The notes under the pieces: model-generated
Seen by the model: the letters and a program-made list of their open reading frames with translations, nothing else
Told to the model about the DNA's origin: nothing
Database searches by the model: none
Shown here: one piece after another, positions 1-9,957 of the stretch
Position numbering within the stretch: the stretch's first letter is position 1
How the letters are laid out: each line of letters begins with the position of its first letter
Made by a program: the position numbers and the translations under genes
Assembly: GCF_026262505.1 (NCBI RefSeq)
Contig: NC_067207.1
Location: forward strand, 24,830,082-24,894,081
Direction: 5' to 3'
Source of the DNA: Trichomonas vaginalis G3
Lineage: Eukaryota; Parabasalia; Trichomonadida; Trichomonadidae
Length of the DNA stretch: 64,000 nucleotides

Positions 1-27
1 GATACAATACATATTTTATTAAAAATT

Positions 28-1068
28 TTAAAAATCAATTACACTAAAAAAGCCCAAGTCAGGATAATCCTCTGAAAAAACTGTATCATCGTCGTTATCA
101 GAATCACTAATTTCTTCACAACTTCCGCTTTCATCAGTTCTAAGATCATCATTCTGAGAAATTACATCATTCTTATGCAAAATTGCATCATTGTTGTTAA
201 ACAATGGGTAAAAATAAAACTGTTTATCAGCAAGTTCTGAATCATCATCGTCAAGAACGAAATTTGTGTCTTCCTGATTAACTGTCATAAAAGAATCGTA
301 TTTAGATGAATATATACATCGTTTAAAGATCTTCCAGTTCTGATTTTTCTTATTTGAATTGGAATTTGCCATAACAATATCAACTGTCTCATCATTATGG
401 ACTGCTTTGATAACCATGTCTGATTCGGCGCAAGAAAATATCGAATTATTGTGATTTGGTATATATAACCAAAATTGTTTTGGATTTAATTCTTGTCTGA
501 AGGGAGTAAATGTTAATTTACGCGTAGAATCGTATTCTGATAGTATTGGTCCCATGGTTAATGCATATTCTTCTGCAGCGTCAGAAAATAAAATTGCGCA
601 AGGAATTTCTGGAATAGGATAAGGTATGCAATAATCAGATACGTCGATTTTGAGGCATGTCATCGTAACGTTTTCTGGTATATCTGTTGATAAAATAAAA
701 GATGAATCTGATTTTTCTGTTGGAATAACGAATTTTTCTAAATTTTTATTTGCAATGAAGTTGTTGTAGAATGAAAATGTTTGATTCACGTCGTCTTCTT
801 CTGTAATATTCGTAATAGAAAGGGTGCTAAACTTGTCATCTGAATTTTCTTCTGTAAGTGCCATAAATGGGTATATCAATGGCATGAAATGTTGTTTGGC
901 TTGATCAAAAACCCATATTTGCGATATATCTTCTTGATTTGGATTTTTTCTGACAATTGAAAAACTTTCTTCTATTTCTTGGTCAACAGGATCGATGGCA
1001 AGAGAAAATTCTTGCCCCCTGTACTTAAATAATATTAAATATGTGTTCGTTTCGTATGATTCGGTCAT
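28..1068 (-). CDS. Ricin-type beta-trefoil-like protein
   Basis: 346 residues with an ATG start. The chain holds several spaced Q/N-x-W type motifs (ISQIWVF near residue 50, PKQFWLYIP near 200, NQNWKIF near 245), each followed by short beta-like segments of the kind found in ricin B beta-trefoils. The C-terminal 50 residues are acidic (runs of D, E and S) and look disordered. There is no signal peptide or membrane segment, so a cytosolic or nuclear protein is likely. Trichomonads carry many cytosolic lectin-like proteins of unknown role, so sugar binding is possible but not shown. The gene stands alone, and its start lies about 1.2 kb from the Polinton edge. The fold assignment is tentative. 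Confidence 0.5.
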   Translation of the reverse strand: MTESYETNTYLILFKYRGQEFSLAIDPVDQEIEESFSIVRKNPNQEDISQIWVFDQAKQHFMPLIYPFMALTEENSDDKFSTLSITNITEEDDVNQTFSFYNNFIANKNLEKFVIPTEKSDSSFILSTDIPENVTMTCLKIDVSDYCIPYPIPEIPCAILFSDAAEEYALTMGPILSEYDSTRKLTFTPFRQELNPKQFWLYIPNHNNSIFSCAESDMVIKAVHNDETVDIVMANSNSNKKNQNWKIFKRCIYSSKYDSFMTVNQEDTNFVLDDDDSELADKQFYFYPLFNNNDAILHKNDVISQNDDLRTDESGSCEEISDSDNDDDTVFSEDYPDLGFFSVIDF

Positions 1069-2289
1069 GAAAAATTTGAAAAATTTAAATTGTAAAGGAT
1101 ATTTTTTTTAAATTTTCAATTGATAGATTTGATCGATTTACAATATTTTGAAATATTATAAATTATTGATATACACTGTAAGTAAAGCAAATAATGCGAG
1201 ACAAAATTTTCGACTATTTATTTGCCGTCAAAAAAAAATTTCGCGAGAGCCATTTTCAATCTGGCTTAGCATATACAATCTTAAAATAAAGAGATATGGC
1301 AATGAGTTGTCTGGCAAAATCTCATCAATACTCCAAAATACACATTGAGATTAGATATTTTGGGTTATGTTTGATACATAATTAGCGCGCAAACTTGCCT
1401 TTGAGTCACACATTAATTTTATTTTCTCATAATATCTCATTGTATGGGGATATTCCGAATATATTCTTATATCTAATCAAATAAGATGGATAATGAAGTT
1501 CTGAACAGAAATACATTATGGTTCCTCCTTTACGCTTTATAAAAGCTATATAACTCCTAATTTAAATTTTAAAAAGATTTATTCAGGCTCGGAATTGGTA
1601 AAAAATAGTTTTTCTAAACAAAGAAATTGAATTCCTTCTTAATGTTAAAATTTGCAATGGAACATCCTCATTAATGACTTTGGAAATGCAGGCATCGTTT
1701 CTGTCATAATAGTGTCCCCAATAATGTGGGCGGCGTGGGTGGTGAATCCTAGATACTCCAAGACCAATTAAACAAAGAAGAAACATTAATGTTTTATAAA
1801 TAAAACAATAGATTAATTCAATTTTTTGGCATCTGACATGACAATTTTTAAAATCTTATTTTTGCCAAATGAAAAAAATGCTCGAATCATCATATATTAT
1901 ATGTGTGAAAGATATATTTTCAAAATTAGACATTTGACGGTTTTTGGCATTTGACATTTTTGCCTGATTTTGCTAAAATTTCTAGTCTGCCGAGCTTAGA
2001 CATCGACAATTCGGCGTGGTTAATAGTATTTAGGATAGGATATCGGAGCATAACCCAAAATTGAAGCCTAAATACTAATATGGATAATCTTAATTTTGGC
2101 CATTAGCAGCTCAATGAAAATTTGATATTATATAATATGATATATGTCCTTTATAATATCTTTTTTCCAGCCATTTTTAAAAAATTGAGACCCTCCTGGT
2201 CCTCTTTCTGATATAGTACGTATGATAACGTTTTGTTTTGATTATGAACGAGTAATATAATAAACAGAAATTCATTTACATTTCACGGA
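1069..2289. other. Spacer between beta-trefoil gene and Polinton
   Basis: About 1.2 kb of AT-rich DNA with no credible gene. Short reading frames here lack any domain signal. Two small structures are visible. A 13-bp inverted repeat with core ATTTTGGGTTAT lies at 1357-1369 and 2049-2061. A short direct repeat around TTTTTGGCAT(C/T)TGACAT lies near 1820 and 1937. At 2261-2275 a 15-bp stretch matches the terminal repeat of the MITE at 29002-29592. Confidence 0.5.
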
Positions 2290-2295
2290 ATGGCT
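2290..2295. repeat. Target-site duplication, left copy (ATGGCT)
   Basis: The six bases ATGGCT directly precede the left terminal repeat (which begins AGTAGTAGG) and recur exactly after the right terminal repeat at 20775-20780. A 6-bp target duplication is the known signature of Polinton/Maverick integration by a retroviral-type integrase. Confidence 0.93.
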
Positions 2296-3036
2296 AGTAG
2301 TAGGATATGACGGGTTTAGTGACTTTTTTTGTTACATCTATATATAGACGATGCATTAAAATATATTTATTTATAAATCATTAAAAAATTAACATTAATT
2401 TTAAAATAATTTATTTTTTTATCTTTTATAAAAGAAGCTATATATAGATGATGTCAGATATTCCGCGATTAATTAAACATTGTTTAAATCCTGAATGGGT
2501 TAAACTTCAATCTAAAAATGAAGATTGTGAATTATTAAATGAATATGAAAGCCAAAATAAGCTAATGAGGTATAAATATAATGATAAAGAATATTTAATT
2601 TCATGGAATCAATGGAGTCATAATCAAAGACCTCATAAACGAGAAGAAGAAATTGAAAATAATGAAATGGAAATCATTGATGACATTAAAGAGGATGGAA
2701 TTCCTAAATTTTGTAGAAAAACCTTTAGAACTAAGTTAGGAGCATATAAACGTAGAGTATTAAATCCTGAATACATAAAACATTTATTTAAAAAGGAAGA
2801 CTGTGAATTATTAAACGCTAATGAATATGAAAATGCTAAATCAAAACTGAGATATAAATATATTGGAAGTGATGAAAGGTGTAAAGATAAAGATAAAGTT
2901 TATTCAGTTTCATATAATAACTGGCACACGTTAGGGATAAGAAAACATTTAGGAGATTATGGGAAATGTTCTGAATTCTTTAAATCTAGTATGTACGAGA
3001 GAGTAAAAGAAATTAGAAATAATTATTTTCATGAAT
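2296..3036. repeat. Polinton terminal inverted repeat, left arm
   Basis: About 741 bp that match, inverted, the sequence at 20034-20774 almost base for base. Looser similarity continues inward for some 70 bp. The arm contains a complete gene (2448-3038) that is therefore present at both ends. Two copies of a TATATA-centred motif (CTATATATAGA(C/T)GATG) lie at 2338-2353 and 2438-2453, exactly 100 bp apart, the second running into the start codon. Confidence 0.93.
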
Positions 3037-3038
3037 AA
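2448..3038 (+). CDS. TIR-encoded protein with two repeated modules, left copy (Polinton)
   Basis: 196 residues, unrecognised. The protein is a tandem duplication of a module of about 55 residues: LNP(E)-x-(V/I)K, then EDCELLN, then a K-L-x-RYKY stretch, then (S)-x-N-x-W. The first module spans roughly residues 10-60 and the second 105-165. An acidic linker lies between them. The pattern 'CELLN-Y-x-YKY-W' resembles small repeat modules of phage and homing-endonuclease DNA-binding proteins, so binding to the element's own ends is conceivable; that is inference. Because the gene lies in the inverted repeat it is carried twice, the copies being convergent toward the element centre. Start: two adjacent ATGs at 2448 and 2451. 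Confidence 0.75.
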   Translation: MMSDIPRLIKHCLNPEWVKLQSKNEDCELLNEYESQNKLMRYKYNDKEYLISWNQWSHNQRPHKREEEIENNEMEIIDDIKEDGIPKFCRKTFRTKLGAYKRRVLNPEYIKHLFKKEDCELLNANEYENAKSKLRYKYIGSDERCKDKDKVYSVSYNNWHTLGIRKHLGDYGKCSEFFKSSMYERVKEIRNNYFHE

Positions 3039-3146
3039 AAGATTCACTACCATAATGAAATAAAAAATAAAAAAATTTTTAAAAAATAAACTTTAAAAAT
3101 TAATGTCTTACATTTTTGAATAATTTATTTTTTTAATTCGTAAGAA

Positions 3147-3620
3147 ATGAACGGAACAAAATTCGTGACTGTAAATCAATTAATGAATAAACTTTCACCA
3201 ATTCTCACCCAGGTTAAACAAGTAGACGTTTATTTTGATGATTGCATACAAAGTTTATTTTATAAAGGTAAGTTTAATATTAAACCTATTGCTTTTGCAT
3301 TTGATGGTAAATTAATCGAAAATTCAAAAATTTGGGAATTAATTCCGGATATTGAATTTATAACAAATATTAAGGATAAATGGTTTAAACAACAAAACCA
3401 CCTCACTAAAGTTCTTTGTAGATTAATGATTAAAACTGAGGAAAAAGAATTTAACAGGTTTAAATATCATCCGTGTAAAATTTTAGAACTTGGTAACGAA
3501 AAACTTCAGAAAAAATTAAACGATAGACTATCAAAAGATAAAGTTGAAAGAGTAAATAAACTCGCTAAAGGTAATGGTAATGATGAAGAAGAATTTGATG
3601 AGTTCAACATTGAACTTTAA
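3147..3620 (+). CDS. Polinton protein of unknown function (157 aa)
   Basis: 157 residues, mixed alpha/beta character in the first 110 residues, then a lysine-rich stretch and an acidic tail (GNDEEEFDEFN). No recognised domain. It sits just inside the left terminal repeat and is preceded by the element's typical A/T start motif ending TAAGAAATG. The same leader (TTCGTAAGAAATG) stands before the minus-strand gene at 12873-13193, suggesting shared promoter design. Looks whole. Confidence 0.65.
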   Translation: MNGTKFVTVNQLMNKLSPILTQVKQVDVYFDDCIQSLFYKGKFNIKPIAFAFDGKLIENSKIWELIPDIEFITNIKDKWFKQQNHLTKVLCRLMIKTEEKEFNRFKYHPCKILELGNEKLQKKLNDRLSKDKVERVNKLAKGNGNDEEEFDEFNIEL

Positions 3621-3662
3621 GAAACTAATGATTATTTGAATTTATGAAATCAATTATTTGAT

Positions 3663-3992
3663 TCATTCTTTTTCAATCTCTTCTATTCTTTTTGTTAAAT
3701 CATAAATTTTCATTAATGAGGTGATTCTTGATTGAGGAATAGATTTCAAACTAACCACCCCTTTTATTTTTGAAATTTTGAATCCATCAACTTTAAACAT
3801 TTTATTCAATTTACACGTTGTCAATTCTTCAAATAATTTTTTATTATTGGCATAATAGTCATTAAATTCTTCAACAGATGAAAAAATTTTTATTTCAGTA
3901 ATTGGTTTAACAACGTTTATTTTTTGTTGAACATTTTCACTTTCATTTATTTCTTCCTCCTCTGTTTCATTTATTTTTAAAATCGGTTTCAT
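3663..3992 (-). CDS. Polinton protein of unknown function (109 aa)
   Basis: 109 residues with an acidic N-terminal third (TEEEEINESE) and a globular-looking centre (VKPITEIKIFSSVEEFNDYY), ending in a short charged helix. Unrecognised. It is convergent with the 157-residue gene, with a 42-bp gap between stops. Looks whole. Confidence 0.55.
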   Translation of the reverse strand: MKPILKINETEEEEINESENVQQKINVVKPITEIKIFSSVEEFNDYYANNKKLFEELTTCKLNKMFKVDGFKISKIKGVVSLKSIPQSRITSLMKIYDLTKRIEEIEKE

Positions 3993-4059
3993 TTATCATT
4001 AAATAAAAATTAGAATATAAGTGATGAAATATATTTTTTTAATTAATATTAAATCAGAA

Positions 4060-4294
4060 ATGGCGGCAGGATTCTTTAAAAAATTATGGATGGAATTAAG
4101 AAAGCTGCGGGTTGGGTTTATAAAAAGATTATTAAACCGTTGCAAACTTTTTGGCACCAGTAGCGAAAACGGCAGGAACTATCATAGGTGGAGTATTAGG
4201 TACTAAAGCAGGTAATCCGGCGATGGGAGCACAAGCAGGTAACGCAGTTGGTGGAATTGCTGAAGGAATACTTAATAAAATAGGAGGTAGATAG
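4060..4294 (+). pseudogene. Small amphipathic virion-type protein (Polinton), broken
   Basis: The start encodes MAAGFFKKLW, an aromatic/basic amphipathic helix, and the end encodes a glycine/alanine-rich hydrophobic stretch (AGTIIGGVLGTKAG). The helix recalls membrane-active minor capsid peptides such as adenovirus pVI, but this is only a resemblance of character. It is a tail-to-tail partner of the related gene at 4319-4534. Broken, about one break. Confidence 0.5.
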
Positions 4295-4318
4295 TGGAAA
4301 AATAAATAAATATTATTT

Positions 4319-4534
4319 TTATCTTAGTATCGGTTGTAGTCTTTGATAAACTTTTTCTCCTTTATTTAAAATTTCTCTTATTGGGGCGGCTTTTGGTGTT
4401 ATTGATTCAGCAACGTCACTAATTGCTTCTTTATTCTTAAATATCCAATTTGCCCCCTTCTTCAATGTTTCCCAAACTTTACTCGCTCCTCTTTTTACTT
4501 TATCCCACAGTTTCTTAAATATACCTGCAGCCAT
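4319..4534 (-). CDS. Small amphipathic virion-type protein (Polinton), 71 aa
   Basis: 71 residues beginning MAAGIFKKLWDKVKRGASK, clearly a paralogue of the opposite-strand gene at 4060-4294, which starts MAAGFFKKLW. Basic and tryptophan-rich amphipathic helix at the N-terminus, followed by a helical tail. It lies just upstream of, and divergent from, the capsid gene. A membrane-lytic or DNA-condensing virion peptide is plausible from position and composition; there is no direct evidence. Looks whole. Confidence 0.55.
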   Translation of the reverse strand: MAAGIFKKLWDKVKRGASKVWETLKKGANWIFKNKEAISDVAESITPKAAPIREILNKGEKVYQRLQPILR

Positions 4535-4603
4535 AGTTGATTATTTCATTAAAATTAAAAATTCATTTTCATCTTTTAATTTTGATTTTTTATTTATTAA
4601 TAA

Positions 4604-6244
4604 ATGACGACTAACTATTTGGTGCCAAACACTAAACCGATTAATGGAAATGTATTTCATTCATTCGAAAAGATAAATGAAATATTCGCAAAGAATGACG
4701 GTAGAAGATATTATAGAGAACTTGAAAGTTTATGCTATGACTCTGATGCTCCATATTTTGATGATAAACAAACTCATTTAAGAATTACAAATCCGGCTCA
4801 TGATGTGAACCAATTAGGTGACACATATATTAAACGCAAAGTTAAAGCAACTCTAGTTTCAAATAAAGCTTTCACATGTGATGCCGCTTTTAAATGCATG
4901 CGTTTATTCGTTGGTTACAAATCATCAAATCAAAGCTTTAAACAATTAGAAGTAGAAACCGAAAGAGGTGATGCCGGTTATCTTCAGATGGATTGCGCCC
5001 GTGAATCTTTCGCATTTGCAACATATAAACCAAAATCAGAAAGGAAAGTTAAAAAGTTTGTTCATTCGTTATATAATAATGTTCAAAAATATGATAACTC
5101 AGTATGTGGTAAATATATTGACCCTTCAGAAGTTTTCAAGAAAGCAAATGAAGAAGTTGATGTCACTTTTGATATGATTATTCCGGTAAATGATTTGTTA
5201 GCATTTCAGGCGTTCGATGATTATCCTAAATCATTTGGTGATATCATTCTTAAATATTATGTTTTCAGGGATACTTTAGTATTTTGTCAGGTTGACCCGT
5301 TAAGAGTTGCTGATTTACAAAATTACGTTTATGAAAAGATAACTGATGAAAATTATGAAAAGATTATGAATCATGTTTATAAATATGATCGCAAATTCCA
5401 ACAAATCGGACTTCCTGCCAAATTAATTACAAGCTTAGCCGCTACATCTGCTGACGCAACAGTTGATGACGTTATTATTTCATGCACAAAGATGGAAGTT
5501 TTAGAGGATAAATGCATTACACCAGGATACGGTTTAATTGAAGAATCAGTTAAAGCAATACCACGTTTATTCAGTAAGGAAGATCCATTCATGATTCCAG
5601 CTCAACATATTGACGTTCGTTCACTAAATGGAGGTTGCATCACTCCTGAAGGTATTAGCTCAGATTTCTCATACGCCCTTCATAATGTTACAGATGTTGT
5701 GTTAGCATTTCCGAAGAATGCAATGCAAAGAACGGTTTTAGAAAATCCAATGCTTCGAGGTCTTCAGGTCACTATAGATTCCAGAAACTTCCCCGATCAA
5801 GTGATGACCACAGTGGGTGACATATTCTTTACATGTATGCTTCAAGCTTCTGATTTAGATGGAGTGAATGAATGCACAGAAGAATACGAGGACTCATTAA
5901 CTAGACCACTGAATGCAGATGATGGCACACCATTAGCTAGAACATGGAAAGACCAAACTTCATTCTTATGCACTATTCCAGTTCAACGTGATGGAGCGGG
6001 TATATTCTTTGATGGATTAGAAACTTTCAACTCACAAGTTACAGTACAAGTGAAAGCTTATTCAATCATTCAGGGTGAAAATGACACTTACTGTTCAAAG
6101 GTGACAAATCCTCCTCAGGTTTGGTTTACTAGGACTACATATTGGACATGGACACCGGATGAAGGTTTGAAATATCATCCAACAGGTACACCACCACAGT
6201 ATAGAAGTTCATATGATGAAATATTGATGAATAGAAATGTTTAA
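4604..6244 (+). CDS. Polinton major capsid protein (double jelly-roll type)
   Basis: 546 residues, looks whole. Recognised from its length, its position directly before the packaging ATPase, and its beta-rich sequence with few charged helices, as expected for double jelly-roll capsid proteins of Polintons. Its N-terminus (TTNYLVPNTKPINGNVF) and the C-terminal half with many beta segments (QVTVQVKAYSIIQ, VWFTRTTYWTW) resemble trichomonad Maverick capsid proteins as I know them. No signal or membrane segment. A typical element start motif (TTTATTTATTAATAAATG) precedes it. Structure prediction would be the decisive test; here the call is by context. Confidence 0.72.
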   Translation: MTTNYLVPNTKPINGNVFHSFEKINEIFAKNDGRRYYRELESLCYDSDAPYFDDKQTHLRITNPAHDVNQLGDTYIKRKVKATLVSNKAFTCDAAFKCMRLFVGYKSSNQSFKQLEVETERGDAGYLQMDCARESFAFATYKPKSERKVKKFVHSLYNNVQKYDNSVCGKYIDPSEVFKKANEEVDVTFDMIIPVNDLLAFQAFDDYPKSFGDIILKYYVFRDTLVFCQVDPLRVADLQNYVYEKITDENYEKIMNHVYKYDRKFQQIGLPAKLITSLAATSADATVDDVIISCTKMEVLEDKCITPGYGLIEESVKAIPRLFSKEDPFMIPAQHIDVRSLNGGCITPEGISSDFSYALHNVTDVVLAFPKNAMQRTVLENPMLRGLQVTIDSRNFPDQVMTTVGDIFFTCMLQASDLDGVNECTEEYEDSLTRPLNADDGTPLARTWKDQTSFLCTIPVQRDGAGIFFDGLETFNSQVTVQVKAYSIIQGENDTYCSKVTNPPQVWFTRTTYWTWTPDEGLKYHPTGTPPQYRSSYDEILMNRNV

Positions 6245-6268
6245 AATTATAAATTTATTTTTGATTAA

Positions 6269-7091
6269 ATGGATTTAAATTCATACACTCCTTATGAAGA
6301 ATTAGCAGGAGTATATAATATACATATATGATATGATTAATGAAGCATTGAGTGATAATAGAAATGCTCTATCTAAGGAAAAATTAATGAAAATTCCATA
6401 TTCTGAATGTTACTTAAATTCAATCACTGCAGCAATTGGTAAACAAAATAAAGGTAAAACATTAACGATATTAAAACAAATTATCATTATTGCTAACACT
6501 TCCCCTATTCACATGTGTTAATTTATATCAACCGTTCAGGTTCACCTTCAGATGATACATTTGAATCTTTAAAGCATTTAATCAAAATTCCAATTATTTA
6601 TTTATCACAAGAAGAAGCAGAAGATTATTTAAAAACTTTTTAATGTATAAAGAATTATATAATACAATCAAGAAGCAAGGATTAGAGGATAAAATTATTG
6701 ATAAACAACGGGATGAATTATTTGAAACACTTTCTATTTCAAATTTTGATAGAGAATTTTTGCATTCACTCATTTTTCTAGATGATGCAGTGAAATCAAA
6801 ACTAATAACAATGAGAAATCATATTTTAATCAGTTATTAACTCAATGTCGACACATTCAGTGTTCATTCTTCATGGCTGTTCAATACTTCAAAGCATTAA
6901 GCACAAACATTAAATCAAATCTATCAACCCTTTTCATTTTCAGTGGGTTTAGTCGTCAACAGTTGAACGTTATGCTTTATCAAGTGAATTTACCAATGAG
7001 CATTAATGAACTTTACACACAATATCAGCAATTAGGTGAACATGGAAAAATAATAGTTGATTTAAATAAAGGATGTGTTAAATTTGATTAA
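6269..7091 (+). pseudogene. Packaging ATPase, FtsK/HerA type (Polinton), broken
   Basis: Lies 24 bp after the capsid gene, the usual Polinton order. A Walker A P-loop is visible (GKQNKGKT) after the lead-in IPYSECYLNSITAAI. Near the end is the conserved-looking FFMAVQYFKALSTNIKSN segment followed by FIFSGFSRQQ, typical of the C-terminal part of these genome-packaging ATPases. In related viruses this enzyme pumps DNA into the preformed capsid. The gene is broken, about four breaks. Confidence 0.7.
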
Positions 7092-7131
7092 CTTTTTATA
7101 ATTAATTTTTATTTTTTATTTATAATTAAAC

Positions 7132-8029
7132 ATGACAGAAATAGCAAATCTTCTACAGGTTCCATTAAAACAAGGAACAAAAAAAAGGGTGCATATAATA
7201 GAACTATGAAAGTTCCTGATGGAATGAAAGAATTAGTTCATATTGTTGCTGGTCTTCAAAAAGATGTTAAACAAATGAGAAACGTTTTAACATTACCAGA
7301 AGCTCAAGCATATGCCAAACGTCAAGGTCCAAATTGGGAAGCACACAAAGCAGACATTACAGGTCCAAATGGAAAACCTGATGGTATAAATGAAGTTTTC
7401 ATTACTGATGGTCAAGGTAATATTAAAGTCATAAATGGTTATAAATTAACTATAACTGATTATCCTAAACGTAAAGCATATAATGAACGTTATCCTATGC
7501 AATTTGATGAAAATGGAAAAGCTGTTAAACAATACATTGGAGAAGGTGAAAATGGCCAATTAATTCATACCGTTATAATCCATATTCTTATTTCAATGAA
7601 GAATTAAATGCTATTGAAGAGGGACCGGATGGATTACCACGATATTCTAACCAGTTTGATGGTCAATATGCAAATATTAGACCTGAAATTTCAGCTAAGA
7701 AATTCTTTAAAGTTGCTTTATTCGATCCAGTTTTCGCAAATGTTAAAGATGAACTTAAACAGCAATTCCAACCAATTATAGTAGCAAGAATTGCATCAGG
7801 TGCTTTATCTCAAGCATTCAAAGATTTAATTAAGAAACCATTATATCAGCAACGAGGTTTAACTTATGATTTAGTTAAGGAATCAGATAAAAGAAAATTT
7901 GAGAAATCAGATGATTATAAGAATGCAATTAATGAATATATTAGGTCTATTAATTACAATGAACCATCTAAAAATCAACTTCAAGAACAAATACAGCGAA
8001 TAATAGATTCAAAACTTCCAGCAAAATAA
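7132..8029 (+). pseudogene. Polinton structural-type protein of unknown function, broken
   Basis: Follows the ATPase by 40 bp, with a typical A/T start motif. Recognisable stretches include a coiled helix ([19 protein letters not shown]), a segment rich in G, P and N ([20 protein letters not shown], then NEVFITD and [12 protein letters not shown]) and a helical C-terminal third. The middle part resembles minor structural proteins of some large DNA viruses and Polintons; function unknown. Broken, about two breaks. Confidence 0.5.
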
Positions 8030-8061
8030 AAGTTTAAATATATTTTTTTATTCGATTATAA

Positions 8062-8781
8062 ATGAGAAGACGTTTCACTAGTCAAAAGAACACTAACGCA
8101 AAAGCAGAGATTACGGTTGGTTATAACATAAATGATGATAAATCACGAATTATTCAAAATGTTAAAGTTAATGTTAGCCCTGAATTAACAAGGTCAGCAA
8201 CTCAACCAAATTTATTAACTCGTGACTTACCGAAAAAGGAGGAGGAGCAAAATAAAGAAGATGGAGACCCAATCATTTTATCTGAACCCGGTAAAGAACC
8301 TGTTGAAATTCCTACTTATCCAACATACCCCCCGCCTCTTTCATCAAACATCGAGAACCCATATAAAATAGACATTAATTCTGAATTAATGAAAATTTAC
8401 CGTGATATAATAATTAATAATTATGATTCAATAATAAATTTAATTGATCAATCCGGTTTAATTATTTTACCTTATGAATCATTAATTCACATTATTGCCA
8501 TTCTTTGTGATGTTCAAGATTCAGACGTTAAGATTCAATTTTTCATAGATGATGAGGTTTCATGCTGCGGAACAGTTGCAAAAATAAATCCTATAAAGGA
8601 TATTAGCACAATTAAGATATCAAAGAACGGAACAACAACTGAACTTCATTTAACATATAATGATATTTATAATGAAATAGTTGATGAATATAAAATATCA
8701 CTTGAAAAATTCTTTGTTAAGGCTATTTATATTCAAGCATTAACATTATCGAATAATAATCCTTTGAATCATAATCAATAA
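8062..8781 (+). CDS. Polinton protein of unknown function (239 aa)
   Basis: 239 residues. The first 110 are basic then proline-rich (PTYPTYPPPL) and look disordered; the remainder is isoleucine-rich and mixed alpha/beta (LIDQSGLIILPYESLIHIIA). No recognised domain. A start motif with TTTTTTTATTCG precedes the ATG. Its end overlaps the convergent gene at 8723-9231 by about 60 bp. Looks whole. Confidence 0.6.
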   Translation: MRRRFTSQKNTNAKAEITVGYNINDDKSRIIQNVKVNVSPELTRSATQPNLLTRDLPKKEEEQNKEDGDPIILSEPGKEPVEIPTYPTYPPPLSSNIENPYKIDINSELMKIYRDIIINNYDSIINLIDQSGLIILPYESLIHIIAILCDVQDSDVKIQFFIDDEVSCCGTVAKINPIKDISTIKISKNGTTTELHLTYNDIYNEIVDEYKISLEKFFVKAIYIQALTLSNNNPLNHNQ

Positions 8782-9231
8782 TAATTGACCTTTCACCAGT
8801 TTCTATCGTTTGTTTTATTTCTTTTTGTTCCCCACTATCCGGATCGGTCATTGTAATTGTTTTTGTTATAGTATCAGCTTTATCTTTAACTTCAATCTTT
8901 TTTCCATCGGGATATTTAAACCAAAATTCCAAAAATTCGATATTGTCAATCTGTTCATATTTTAATCTATCAATTACATTTTTAATACCATCTGAAAATC
9001 TTATGAATGGTCATTATATGGGTTTGATTGAACTAAATTTGAATGAAGTGAAATATAACCTGTTGATGAATATGACACTGACTCATATTTTCTGAAAACA
9101 CTAAAATTTATAACATGAATGAATTTCTTATTCGTTGAATTTATGAATTCTTGAGGTATCTTAATTCTAGTTTTATTTATCACTGGAAAATAACGCTTTA
9201 CCATATTTTTAATCGTAATAAAAAATGTCAA
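8723..9231 (-). pseudogene. Likely minor capsid (penton-type) protein of the Polinton, broken
   Basis: Minus-strand gene of roughly 165 codons. The N-terminal region (VKRYFPVINKTRIKIPQEF, then HVINFSVF, then TGYISLHSNLV) and the later EFLEFWFKYPDGK are beta-rich, matching a small single jelly-roll capsid protein in size and character. Minor capsid proteins of this size accompany the major capsid gene in Polintons. The assignment is by context and sequence feel only. Broken, about one break. Confidence 0.4.
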
Positions 9232-9933
9232 TTATCAATATTATTTCGAATAATAACTGTGAATTAAATTTAACAGTTAGCGGAATTTATAATTGTACTC
9301 TCGTTTCTGTGAGTGGTAAATTTAATCCCATTCTTTTAGACCCTTCAGATTATATCATTTATTAAAGATGACCTTGAAAAAACGTATGATATGTATATAA
9401 ATAATGTGATAGCGAAATGGGATATTAACATGATTTTAAGTTATTTAAATGAATCATTTATCGTATGGTATGAAGAAAATTTTAAATCAAAACCCGATAA
9501 ACTTTTTGAACTTGATGAAATAAATAACCTTATTAAATTTCCGCTGAAAATTAAATTTTGTACTCCTCATCTTCATTCATTGTTGGGGATATTAAATTTT
9601 GAAAAAGATGTTGGGGATGTTTTGTATTCTGACACTGGTTCCAATTTCATTTTAATCAAATGTGATAAAGTTAATACCCCAATGAGATTTTCACATCAAA
9701 CATTAGACCCTAACTCTTACCCATCAATACAAAACATTTTATCCATCAACTTAAACACATTTTCTTTATCATATCCGTTTCAATTATCCGGGAATTCATT
9801 TATTCTTCATTCAAAAGATTTATCAAATATTAAATTTAGAATAACTGACCTATTTGATTGTGATTTAGAATTTATGAATGAAATATTATGGCAATTTCAA
9901 ATAGAGAAAATAGCTGATGAGATAACGGATTAA
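9226..9933 (+). pseudogene. Polinton protein of unknown function, beta-rich, broken
   Basis: About 235 codons. It starts divergently, sharing six bases with the start of the minor-capsid-like gene. The opening (NCELNLTVSGIYNCTLVSVS) looks like beta strands. The later part alternates helices and strands (LSINLNTFSLSYPFQLSGN). Possibly a virion surface protein since it precedes the fibre gene; not recognised. Broken, about one break. Confidence 0.45.
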
Positions 9934-9957
9934 ATATTTATTTTTAAATCGTAATAA

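Noticed and set aside
1148-1348. 66-codon reading frame on the plus strand
   Set aside because: No domain or composition signal; lies in a spacer next to a real gene start.
1583-1786. 67-codon frame with a signal-peptide-like start
   Set aside because: Hydrophobic start is too short and the rest has no protein-like pattern; isolated in a spacer.
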